Source: Oceanospirillum sp048265165 (GTDB lineage: Bacteria > Pseudomonadota > Gammaproteobacteria > Pseudomonadales > Halomonadaceae). Taken from it: a DNA stretch of 64,000 bases. The notes beneath the pieces are model-generated. The model did not search any database. It saw nothing but the letters and a program-made list of their open reading frames with translations, and was not told the origin of the DNA. Positions 16,566 through 24,457 of the stretch are shown here, in pieces. The stretch spans positions 124,001 to 188,000 of the forward strand of contig NZ_JBLXCD010000001.1 of NCBI RefSeq assembly GCF_048265165.1, given 5' to 3'. The position numbers and the translations under genes are program-made. How positions within the stretch are numbered: the first letter of the stretch is position 1; each line of letters opens with the position of its first letter.

Positions 16566-18203
16566 ATGTTTCTAAATACCTTACGTAATAAAGCGCTATT
16601 TTTTACTATTATCTCTATTACTTTCCTGATAGCTCAGGTGGTTATGCTACGTAGCGAAGCCCGTCACGTTATTGCACAGGTTGAACACTTAGAGCAGAAA
16701 CGTATTCCTCAGTTGAATAAAGCACATGATATGCAGGTGGCGGTCATTCAGGTGCAGCAGTGGCTAACGGATATCAGTGCGACACGGGCTCAGGATGGGC
16801 TGAATGATGGCTTTGAGGTTGCGGAGGAGAATGCACAGATTTTCCGTCAGCGTCTGAATGAGATGCTGCAACTTGATGAAGAACACGTGACATCCTACCG
16901 GGAGTTGCTGCCGGTTTTTGAAGCTTATTATGCTACAGGTAAGAGGATGGCTCAGGGGTATATTGACGGTGGCCCCTCCCAGGGTAACCTGTTAATGGCT
17001 GAGTTTGATGAGGCTGCCAGTGCTATTTATGGACGTATCGGCGAACTGATGACCCGTCAGGATGAGGCTACCCAGGCCGCGCTGACGGTAGCGGTGCAGA
17101 AAGCAAAACAATCCCAATACACCAGTATGTTGTTTTCACTGCTTCTGGCGTTGCTGATTCTTGTCCTTCTGGGTGGCCTGCGTTCATTTGTGCTCAAGCC
17201 GATTAACGCCATGTACCGGCTGGTGGAGGATTTGGGCAACGGAGAGGGTGACCTCTCGCAGCGGCTGCCGGAAAGCCGCAAAGATGAGATCGGTGATCTG
17301 GCTCGCTCCTTTAACCATTTTCTGGCTAAAACCGATCAGGCAGTGGCTAATGTGATGAGAACCGTGGTTCGTCTTATCCCTATGGCGAATGAACTCTCCC
17401 AGACCAGTGAAGAGGCGAAAGGGCGTACTCTGAAACAGAGCGAGCAGAGTCAGAAGGTTCATAGTGGTATGCTGGCGACCCAGGAGGCTTCGCAATCGGT
17501 ATCCTGTGCGGTAGAGCGTATCGCTGCTGCCAGTGATCAGGGTTATAATCGGGTTGCTAACGGACTGACAGTGGTGCAGGAGTCCACGGCTCATATGGAG
17601 CAGCTGGTGGAACAGGTCTCTGGTGCAGAGGAAACTATCAAGCGGTTGCAGGAGAGCAGTGATCGCATTGAAGGGGTGATCGATGTGATCGGCACCATTG
17701 CAGAGCAGACCAACTTGTTGGCTCTGAATGCTGCGATTGAAGCGGCACGTGCCGGTGAGGCGGGGCGGGGTTTTGCAGTGGTGGCTGATGAGGTGCGTTC
17801 CCTGGCGGGTAAAACCCATGACTCCACGCTGGAGGTCCAAACAATGGTGGAAGCGATCCGTAATGGAACCGCCAGTGTGGTCAGCGTGATGCGTCAGAGT
17901 GTGGAGGCTGCCAAAGACAGTAAAGCATTGGTGGAGGCAAGTAGTACCCGACTGGAGGAGATCAACGAGTCGATTGTCCATATCCGTCACTGCTCGGAAG
18001 AGATTCTCTCTGCAGTACAGACCCAGAATACAAACTTTACTGAGGTCAGCGATAATATCGGTGTGATGAATGAACGCTTCAAGGAGGCCCTAGCGAGTGG
18101 GCAGCAAACCTTCAGCCTGGCTGATGATCTGAATACGATGAGTAATCAGCTGCAGGAGGTGATGGGTAGCTTTAAAGTAACCGATAACGTCAAAGCCCAT
18201 TAA
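16566..18203 (+). CDS. Methyl-accepting chemotaxis protein
   Basis: A 545-aa chemoreceptor. Membrane helix 1 is at about 8-26, a helical periplasmic sensor (four-helix-bundle type by pattern) follows, then helix 2 (about 185-208), a HAMP domain (about 208-265) and the cytoplasmic signalling domain. The hairpin tip GTIAEQTNLLALNAAIEAAR (about 376-395) is fully conserved, so it should couple to CheA/CheW. No che or fla gene is in the window, so it is an orphan receptor. Ligand unknown. I found no clear sigma-28 promoter upstream. Confidence 0.92.
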   Translation: MFLNTLRNKALFFTIISITFLIAQVVMLRSEARHVIAQVEHLEQKRIPQLNKAHDMQVAVIQVQQWLTDISATRAQDGLNDGFEVAEENAQIFRQRLNEMLQLDEEHVTSYRELLPVFEAYYATGKRMAQGYIDGGPSQGNLLMAEFDEAASAIYGRIGELMTRQDEATQAALTVAVQKAKQSQYTSMLFSLLLALLILVLLGGLRSFVLKPINAMYRLVEDLGNGEGDLSQRLPESRKDEIGDLARSFNHFLAKTDQAVANVMRTVVRLIPMANELSQTSEEAKGRTLKQSEQSQKVHSGMLATQEASQSVSCAVERIAAASDQGYNRVANGLTVVQESTAHMEQLVEQVSGAEETIKRLQESSDRIEGVIDVIGTIAEQTNLLALNAAIEAARAGEAGRGFAVVADEVRSLAGKTHDSTLEVQTMVEAIRNGTASVVSVMRQSVEAAKDSKALVEASSTRLEEINESIVHIRHCSEEILSAVQTQNTNFTEVSDNIGVMNERFKEALASGQQTFSLADDLNTMSNQLQEVMGSFKVTDNVKAH

Positions 18204-18281
18204 GGGTACTCGTAGATCATTGATGGTGCCAGCCCTTGAGGCCGGAACCAACGGAAGTCCGGGAGGGGAAGAGTGTTTTTA

Positions 18282-19829
18282 TCACGCTTCCTCTCCGGGT
18301 TCACCCTCGGTTGCCAGCAGCTCCTGAGCTAACTCCCCAAGACAACGCACGGCATTATCCACTTGTTCATCCCAGATAATGGCGCAGTTAACCCGCAGAA
18401 AGTTCTGATAATGATCCCGGGCGGAAAACAGCTTGCCCGGCATAATGCCGATACCTTGCTCCAGTGCCCTGTGGTGTAACTGAAAGGTATCAACTTTTCC
18501 GGGCAGCCCTACCCAGAGAATATAACCTCCCATGGGGCGGGTCAGTGTGGTGCCTTCCGGGAACCAACGGCTCACCGCTTCACCCATCAATTGTACCTGC
18601 CGGGCATAGGCCGCCTGAATACGGCGCAGATGCCGGTCATAACCCCCGTTAGCCATAAACTCCGCTACTGCCATCTGACTCAGTGTTGACGTGCCGACAC
18701 TGCTGAACGACTTCAGAAACTCAATATGCTGCTGGTAGCGTCCACCGGACACCCAACCCACCCGCAAGCCGGAGGCGATGGATTTTGAAACCGATGAGCA
18801 GTACAGCACCAGTCCGTCTTCATCATAGGCTTTAATGGCCGGTGTCCGGTTGCCGGAGTAATCCAGGTCACCAAACAGATCATCTTCTATCACCGGAATG
18901 CTCAAAGGCTTTAGTAATGTCAGTAACTTACGGCGGTGCTCAACCGGCATAGTAAAGCCCAGAGGGTTATTATAGGTGGGTACAAGGGCGACGGCTTTAA
19001 CCGGCCACTGCTGCAGCGCCAGTTGCAGCGCTTCCAGGCTGATCCCTTTTTGTGGGTGTGTTGGAATTTCCAGCGCTTTCATACCCAGGGATTCAATGGT
19101 TTGCAGCAAACCGACAAATGCCGGGCTTTCGATGGCAATAACATCACCGGGTTGAGCTACGGCGCGCAGACAGAGGGTCAGAGCCTCCTGACAACCGTTG
19201 GTGATCACAATCTCATTTGCCGCCACATGGCAGCCGGATTCTGCCATGCGCTTGGCAATCTGGTTGCGTAACTCCTCGAGCCCTGGCGGGAAAACTGACA
19301 CCACCACCTCATCCATGCGTTTACGTACCAGACTACCCATAATGCGTTGCAACTGTTTTACCGGCAGAAAGTCGGGGCTGGGAATCGCTGTGCCCAGATT
19401 GATCAACTCCGGCTGCTGGCAGCGGCGCAGCACCTCACTGGCGGATTGTTTGATACTCACCGCCGTGGGCAGGCTCAGATCGGTATGCTGATCCGGCGTT
19501 GGTAGTTCGCAGGACTGGCCAGCTTCCGAGCCAAAAGGTGGCAGCATACGGCTGATGCCGGACTTCTCCGAAAGTGTACCGCCATAGGTGGGTGTTACGG
19601 GCTGGCGCACATAAAAACCGGACTGGGGCCGGGATTCAATCAGGTGTTGTAGCTCCAGCTGCTCGTAGGCGCTTTGTATGGTTGCGATGCTTACGGAGCG
19701 CTGCTGGCTAAGCTTACGGATTGAGGGCAGTTTATCACCCGGTTGGAAAATGCCTTCAGTTATCTGGCGAGCCAGTTCATCGGCGATTTGCTGATACAGG
19801 GTCTGGTTGTGCGAAGCGGGTTGTGTCAT
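18282..19829 (-). CDS. MocR-type regulator (GntR winged helix fused to aminotransferase fold)
   Basis: A 515-aa transcription factor. The N-terminal winged helix (about 8-78, with LPSIRKLSQQ and IATIQSAYEQL) is GntR-like. After a linker, a fold-type I aminotransferase domain (about 145-500) holds the PLP lysine in SSVSKSIASGLRVGW (Lys349). MocR proteins use PLP or its amino-acid adducts as effector. It is divergent from the indolepyruvate oxidoreductase gene, so it may control that gene and its own. The gap contains a perfect 9-bp inverted repeat suited to such a regulator. Confidence 0.92.
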   Translation of the reverse strand: MTQPASHNQTLYQQIADELARQITEGIFQPGDKLPSIRKLSQQRSVSIATIQSAYEQLELQHLIESRPQSGFYVRQPVTPTYGGTLSEKSGISRMLPPFGSEAGQSCELPTPDQHTDLSLPTAVSIKQSASEVLRRCQQPELINLGTAIPSPDFLPVKQLQRIMGSLVRKRMDEVVVSVFPPGLEELRNQIAKRMAESGCHVAANEIVITNGCQEALTLCLRAVAQPGDVIAIESPAFVGLLQTIESLGMKALEIPTHPQKGISLEALQLALQQWPVKAVALVPTYNNPLGFTMPVEHRRKLLTLLKPLSIPVIEDDLFGDLDYSGNRTPAIKAYDEDGLVLYCSSVSKSIASGLRVGWVSGGRYQQHIEFLKSFSSVGTSTLSQMAVAEFMANGGYDRHLRRIQAAYARQVQLMGEAVSRWFPEGTTLTRPMGGYILWVGLPGKVDTFQLHHRALEQGIGIMPGKLFSARDHYQNFLRVNCAIIWDEQVDNAVRCLGELAQELLATEGEPGEEA

Positions 19830-20294
19830 AAGCAGGGCGCAGTCTTCTTTTTTATTGTTTTCCCCGGAAGGGGTAGCTTTACACCGGTCAGATATTTGGA
19901 CGTCTCTGAACAGGTGTTATGGGTTGCAGAATTATTGCTACTGGGTAACAGCGTTAAAGTGTTACTGATATTTAACCTCATCCTAACGTATTTGTAACAC
20001 TTTGGATCATTACAGTTTACGTCAGAATGATCGGTACAGTTGGTTTTTTTTGCAACTGTACTGCTTAAATGAGCAGAAACTAGCTCTGCAAGCTCCCGCT
20101 GTAATTGACCAGAATAGTCTTATCAAAATTATAAAGGCAGACACACTGCATCAGTCACCGTGATTGTGGGTTTGAAAACACCCCAGACTGAGATCTGCAT
20201 TTTGACCCTTTCGACTGTGTTATCCGGCTCAGGTCTTTCAATGGCTCAGGTCATAGAAGGGTAGCCCAGTCCAGAACAATGATAAGGCAAGGTC
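19830..20294. other. Divergent regulatory region
   Basis: This 465-bp gap between the MocR gene and the indolepyruvate oxidoreductase gene has no convincing coding frame. It holds both promoters and the inverted repeat at 20034-20061. The second half has long leader space (about 230 bp) before the oxidoreductase start. Confidence 0.5.
20034..20061. promoter_or_regulatory. Perfect inverted repeat, candidate MocR operator
   Basis: GTACAGTTG and CAACTGTAC form a perfect 9-bp inverted repeat separated by 10 nt (mostly T). The half-site centres are 19 bp apart, about two helical turns. It lies 205 bp from the MocR start and 233 bp from the oxidoreductase start. A similar half-site, TTACAGTTTAC, occurs just upstream. 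The link to MocR is inference from position. Confidence 0.5.
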
Positions 20295-23200
20295 ATGACG
20301 TATAAAATTCTGAACGGTAACGAACTGATTATTCAGGGTGGTATTGAGGCGGGCTTCTCGCTTTATACCGGTTATCCGGGCTCTCCATTAGCGGACTACT
20401 TTAATATTCTGCACGCCCGTAAAAACGAGCTGAAAGAGAAAGGTATCCGTGTCGCGCTGGGTAATACCGAAGCCAATGCTGCTGCTATGGCCGGTGGTGC
20501 CAAACAGGCTGGTCGTAATGTGATGGTGGGCATGAAGTCCATGGGATTGCATGTGGCCTCTGATGCCCTTTCTGTCGGTAACTTTGCTAACCCCGGTCAG
20601 CCTTATATTGACCCTGAAACCGGTGAATCGATTCACTCCGGTGTTGTCGTGGTTGTGGGTGATGACCCCTGGTCGATGTCCACTGCAACCGCTGCAGATT
20701 CCCGTTATCTGTTTAAGCATCTGCATATGCCCTTCCTTGAGCCATCCAGCCCTCAGGAGCTGAAAGACTGGATCGCCCACGCCCTGACACTCTCTCAGCG
20801 CTCTTCTCTGTACGCCGGTGTACTGGTCACTACCTTTATTGCAGAAGGCGGTGGTCGTGTGGAGATGGGAGAAGAGTCTGAAGTCCCTAACGCGCTGACC
20901 GACTTTGATCCGAGCACCTTTGATCTGGCTGCCAGTGTTATGGTGCCGCCTAACTCCCTGGGTGCTGACCAGCGCCTGATTCGTGAGCGTTTCCCGAGGG
21001 CGAAAAAAGTGCTGAAGGATCTGGCACTGGATCGTCAGTACGGTAACAGCGACAGCAAAATCGGCTTTATCTCCTCCGGTGTCGTCTTTGAAACCCTGCG
21101 CCAGATTATGCAGGAAGAACACTATCTGGATGATTTTTCACTGTACAAAGTGGCCTGCTCCTATCCGCTGGTGGATGACCTGCTGGTGCCTTGGTTGCAG
21201 AAGTTGGACACTCTGGTGGTGGTTGAGGAGAAGCGTGGCTTCCTGGAGAACGAACTGATCCATCTGTGCCAGGAACACGGCGTTAAGGTTCATATTTACG
21301 GTAAAGAGTTTGCTGATCGCGTTGTCGGTGGTGAGCTTGGCAGTGAAAAAGTGATTGAAGGCTTCCCGGCGGACGGAGGCATCTCCTACGAGATTTTGCG
21401 TAGCAAACTGGACGAACTGATGGGTGTTCTGGGGCTGCGTCCTTGTCAGCAGAAACAGCCAGAGCTTATCAAGCTGGATCAGGCGCTGCCGATGCGTCTG
21501 CCAACCTTCTGTCCGGGCTGTCCGCACCGTGAAACCCTGAGCCTGCTGAAAGAGCTGCGCAAGGTGTTTAAAGAGGAAGACGGTATCAACCTGATCTCCC
21601 ACGGTGATGTAGGCTGTTACTCCCTGTCGTTCCTGGAACCGTTCAAGGAGATGCATGACATCTCCGCCATGGGGCAGGGTGGTGCCTTCGGTGCCGGTAT
21701 GGATCTGTTCTCCACCAATCCGTCCGTGGTTCTGATGGGCGACTCAACCTTCTTCCACTCTGGATTGAGCGCCATCTCTAACTCGGTACAGCTGGGTCAT
21801 AATATCACCTATATCGTGCTGGATAATGACTTCACCGCCATGACCGGTCACCAGATGTCACCCAGCACCGGTGAGTCTGTGGAAGGGCGCAAGCGCCCGG
21901 AACAGGATATGCTGAATCTGGTACGGGGTATGGGCGTTGATGAAGCGATTGAGGTCAACCCGTCTGACCGTTACTTCTACCGCAATATGCTGAAGCAGCT
22001 GGTGAAGAAACAGGGCACCAAAGTAATTGTTTCTGACAAAGAGTGCGGTCTGACCTTTGCCGCACGTAAGAAACGTGAAGACCGTAAAATCTTTGGCGCT
22101 GGCGAAACCAAGCCGGTTCAGACCTTCTTCCAGATCAATACGTCTGCCTGTGAAGATTGCCGTGCCTGCGTTGAGATGACCGGTTGTCCGGGGCTGTCTC
22201 AGACCGAAGATGCCTACGGGCCGAAAATGTTTATTGACCCTCAGATCTGCGTATCGGACGGTTACTGCTCCAAAATTCTGGCCTGCCCGAGTTTTGAGCA
22301 GGTGAATGTGATCAACTATCACCCGACACGCTACGCCCGGGAAAGTGGTGCAAATCAGCCCATAACACGGGCTGCTTCAGACGCACTGCCGGAACCGGAT
22401 CGTAGTAAAGCCTTCGAAGATATTCTGGAAGGTCAGGACTGGCGTGTCGTGATTACCGGTGTCGGCGGTTCCGGTGTCACCACCATCTCCCGTGTACTGG
22501 CAGAAGCTGCTGAAGAGATGAACGGCCTTGATGGACTCGACTTTAAGTTTATGGACCAGAAAGGTTTGGCTCAGCGTAATGGTCGCGTAACCGGTCACCT
22601 GAGCATCTTTAACCGCGAGAAATCCGCCAGCGCCATCACTCCTTTAGGCACAGCGGATCTGGTACTGTCACCGGATCTGTTGGATGGTAGCGCCGCGCTG
22701 AACTTCCTGGCGCCCTATGGACTAGCGCTACTGGATGAAGAGTTCCAGATTCCCCTGTCAATTCTACTGGATTACGGCGAAGAACAGGATGTGTTAAAAG
22801 CCGAAAAACTGCGGGAAGTGATCGACAATAAGCTGAAAGAACGGGCTTTATTCAGTCCCATGAAAGCGGTAGCGCACCGTCAGCTGGGTAAAAGCGTTTA
22901 TGCATCTGCTGTATTGTTGGGCGTGGCGTACCAGAAAGGTATGTTGCCGTTCACGGAAGAGAATATGCGTGGTGCCTTCCGTCGTGGTGTACCTAAAGCG
23001 GAATTTGACAACAACTGGAAAGCCTTTGAACTGGGCCGCCGTGTTGTTGAAATGGGTGTTGAAGCCTTCCGTAATGAATTTCTGCCGCACAGTGGTGACA
23101 CTGATGGCCAGATGGTTAGCGCCTTCCGTAACAGCGTGGCCGACAGCGCCGGTCTGTTTGAGAACAAAGACCAACTGATCAAACTGTACGATAACGGCCT

Positions 23201-23864
23201 GACACGTTTACAGGGTCTCTTCCCGGAGATCGAGGGTGATCATCTGGCAAACTACATCCATGATGTTGTGGTCTATGACCGTGCCGCCTCTCTGGATGCT
23301 TTTATTGCTGATGCTGAAAAAGTGGCAACGCTTTATTCCGATGTGGCCCTGCAGCGTATCGCCCTGCGTGCTCTGTGTAAGACTTACTGGATCAAAGATG
23401 AAGTCTTTACCGCACACCTTATGGTGTCACCGGTTAAGAAAGCCCGTGACGAAGCTGCCTACAGACACCTGGGCACCGGTTTTGAGATTAAGCACCTGAA
23501 CCGCCCTGAGTTTGACCTGTTCAATCGTCGCATCGCGTTTGAGTTTTCACCGAAAAACTGGATGCTGAAAACCTTCCGTCATCAGCGATGGTTGCGTAAA
23601 GCCCAGGCTAAAGTTCATGCCCGCGAGCATGAGATTGCACACCGTGTCCGTCGTGAACTGCTGGAGGTTATTCCCGGAATGACTGGCGACCAGCGCAAAG
23701 CACTGGTACGACTGGATAACATCAAAGGATATCGCCAGGTGCGGTATGAGAAGGCAGAGAAGGTGTTCTCTGATCTGTCCTCGTCCAGCAAAGGTCAGGG
23801 TGGTAAGAAAGCCCCGGCTGTTGATGGACAACAGATTCCAGCTGTGCAGGTCCATCAGCCATAA
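20295..23864 (+). CDS. Indolepyruvate ferredoxin oxidoreductase, fused subunits
   Basis: An 1189-aa thiamine-diphosphate enzyme that oxidatively decarboxylates aryl 2-oxo acids from aromatic amino acids to aryl-acetyl-CoA. Order: an IorA-like pyrimidine-binding part (GYPGSPLADYF, about 25-40), a Cys pair CPGCPHRETL (about 400-410), a TDP-binding region (GDSTFFHSGL, DNDFTAMTGHQ), a ferredoxin-like Cys cluster CEDCRACVEMTGCPG (from about 619), an IorB-like gamma domain (ITGVGGSGVTTISRVLAEAA, about 720) and a C-terminal DUF6537-like tail. Archaeal and clostridial enzymes are two-subunit; the single-chain form is common in proteobacteria. The upstream MocR gene is the likely regulator. Confidence 0.9.
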   Translation: MTYKILNGNELIIQGGIEAGFSLYTGYPGSPLADYFNILHARKNELKEKGIRVALGNTEANAAAMAGGAKQAGRNVMVGMKSMGLHVASDALSVGNFANPGQPYIDPETGESIHSGVVVVVGDDPWSMSTATAADSRYLFKHLHMPFLEPSSPQELKDWIAHALTLSQRSSLYAGVLVTTFIAEGGGRVEMGEESEVPNALTDFDPSTFDLAASVMVPPNSLGADQRLIRERFPRAKKVLKDLALDRQYGNSDSKIGFISSGVVFETLRQIMQEEHYLDDFSLYKVACSYPLVDDLLVPWLQKLDTLVVVEEKRGFLENELIHLCQEHGVKVHIYGKEFADRVVGGELGSEKVIEGFPADGGISYEILRSKLDELMGVLGLRPCQQKQPELIKLDQALPMRLPTFCPGCPHRETLSLLKELRKVFKEEDGINLISHGDVGCYSLSFLEPFKEMHDISAMGQGGAFGAGMDLFSTNPSVVLMGDSTFFHSGLSAISNSVQLGHNITYIVLDNDFTAMTGHQMSPSTGESVEGRKRPEQDMLNLVRGMGVDEAIEVNPSDRYFYRNMLKQLVKKQGTKVIVSDKECGLTFAARKKREDRKIFGAGETKPVQTFFQINTSACEDCRACVEMTGCPGLSQTEDAYGPKMFIDPQICVSDGYCSKILACPSFEQVNVINYHPTRYARESGANQPITRAASDALPEPDRSKAFEDILEGQDWRVVITGVGGSGVTTISRVLAEAAEEMNGLDGLDFKFMDQKGLAQRNGRVTGHLSIFNREKSASAITPLGTADLVLSPDLLDGSAALNFLAPYGLALLDEEFQIPLSILLDYGEEQDVLKAEKLREVIDNKLKERALFSPMKAVAHRQLGKSVYASAVLLGVAYQKGMLPFTEENMRGAFRRGVPKAEFDNNWKAFELGRRVVEMGVEAFRNEFLPHSGDTDGQMVSAFRNSVADSAGLFENKDQLIKLYDNGLTRLQGLFPEIEGDHLANYIHDVVVYDRAASLDAFIADAEKVATLYSDVALQRIALRALCKTYWIKDEVFTAHLMVSPVKKARDEAAYRHLGTGFEIKHLNRPEFDLFNRRIAFEFSPKNWMLKTFRHQRWLRKAQAKVHAREHEIAHRVRRELLEVIPGMTGDQRKALVRLDNIKGYRQVRYEKAEKVFSDLSSSSKGQGGKKAPAVDGQQIPAVQVHQP

Positions 23865-23877
23865 ACTGGTGGGTCTA

Positions 23878-23946
23878 ACCGGTGGCTTTGCCTTTGGGGC
23901 GCGCCACCGGTGGAGTCTGCCTTCCCTGAGCTGGTCGAAGGGAAGG
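23878..23946. repeat. Two REP-like hairpins
   Basis: First hairpin: ACCGGTGGC (23878-23886) pairs with GCCACCGGT (23903-23911). Second: CCTTCCCT (23920-23927) pairs with AGGGAAGG (23939-23946) around a GAGCTGGTCGA loop. The second resembles the common proteobacterial extragenic palindromes built on TGAGCTnGTCGAAGG. No T-run follows either. Confidence 0.5.
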
Positions 23947-24046
23947 AATCGTTCGTTGTTAGGAACGGCAGTTCTCCTGTTCTGCCGGATACGGGGTTTA
24001 GCACACACCGTATCAACTCAGCTCTCTTGCTGAACTCTGCATATTT

Positions 24047-24071
24047 ACCCCGCCATATGGCGGGGTTTTTT
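24047..24071 (+). terminator. Rho-independent terminator of the oxidoreductase gene
   Basis: An 8-bp stem (ACCCCGCC/GGCGGGGT) with an ATAT loop is followed by a T-run. It isolates the accessory operon from upstream transcription. Confidence 0.85.
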
Positions 24072-24457
24072 TATGGCTGTTGGTTGAGGTTCGTCTTAAA
24101 CCGAGGGTGTTTCAGATGTATATTTAGACTGGATCGGTTTCTGTGTCTATATACAGTATATTTGCGGTCTTTCATAAAATCGTGCTCGATTTGTCCGACT
24201 TAATGCTCGGTTTACCGGTGCGGCGAAATTGGATAAGCTGCAAAATTAATACATTATGGCAATCGTAGCAGCCTATTGTTTTTAATAGCATAGGCGCACG
24301 GTTATTAGCGCAGATGCGCATGCGCTTTTGCAGGGAAGCAGTCAGATCAGAAAACGGATTTTTTCTTTCTAATCAAACCCTTTCCTCAATTTTTGACGGT
24401 ATATTGAAATCGTTAAAACGCGTGTGTTGGCAGCATATAGGTAATATGGAGATATAA

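Larger units (their letters stand above)
23865..24457. other. Long non-coding stretch at the left edge of the accessory operon
   Basis: This 593-bp gap holds two hairpins (23878-23946), a terminator (24047-24071) and an AT-rich segment (about 24075-24457) that must contain the promoter of the TerB operon. The open frames crossing it have no ribosome-binding site or family resemblance. A TTGACG hexamer near 24398 could be a -35 element, but no good -10 lies at the right distance. No tRNA, attachment repeat or integrase is visible. Confidence 0.5.

Noticed and set aside
17184..17990. 268-aa minus-strand frame
   Set aside because: It lies wholly antisense to the chemoreceptor gene, has no ribosome-binding site and no family resemblance.
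20388..21656. Minus-strand frames of 244 and 172 aa
   Set aside because: They are shadows of the indolepyruvate oxidoreductase gene on the other strand, whose domains are clear.
23746..24203. Overlapping frames after the oxidoreductase gene
   Set aside because: They span the gene end, two hairpins and a terminator, with no ribosome-binding site.
24072..24457. Attachment-site repeats flanking the TerB operon
   Set aside because: I compared the left and right edges by eye and found no direct repeat, tRNA end or integrase.
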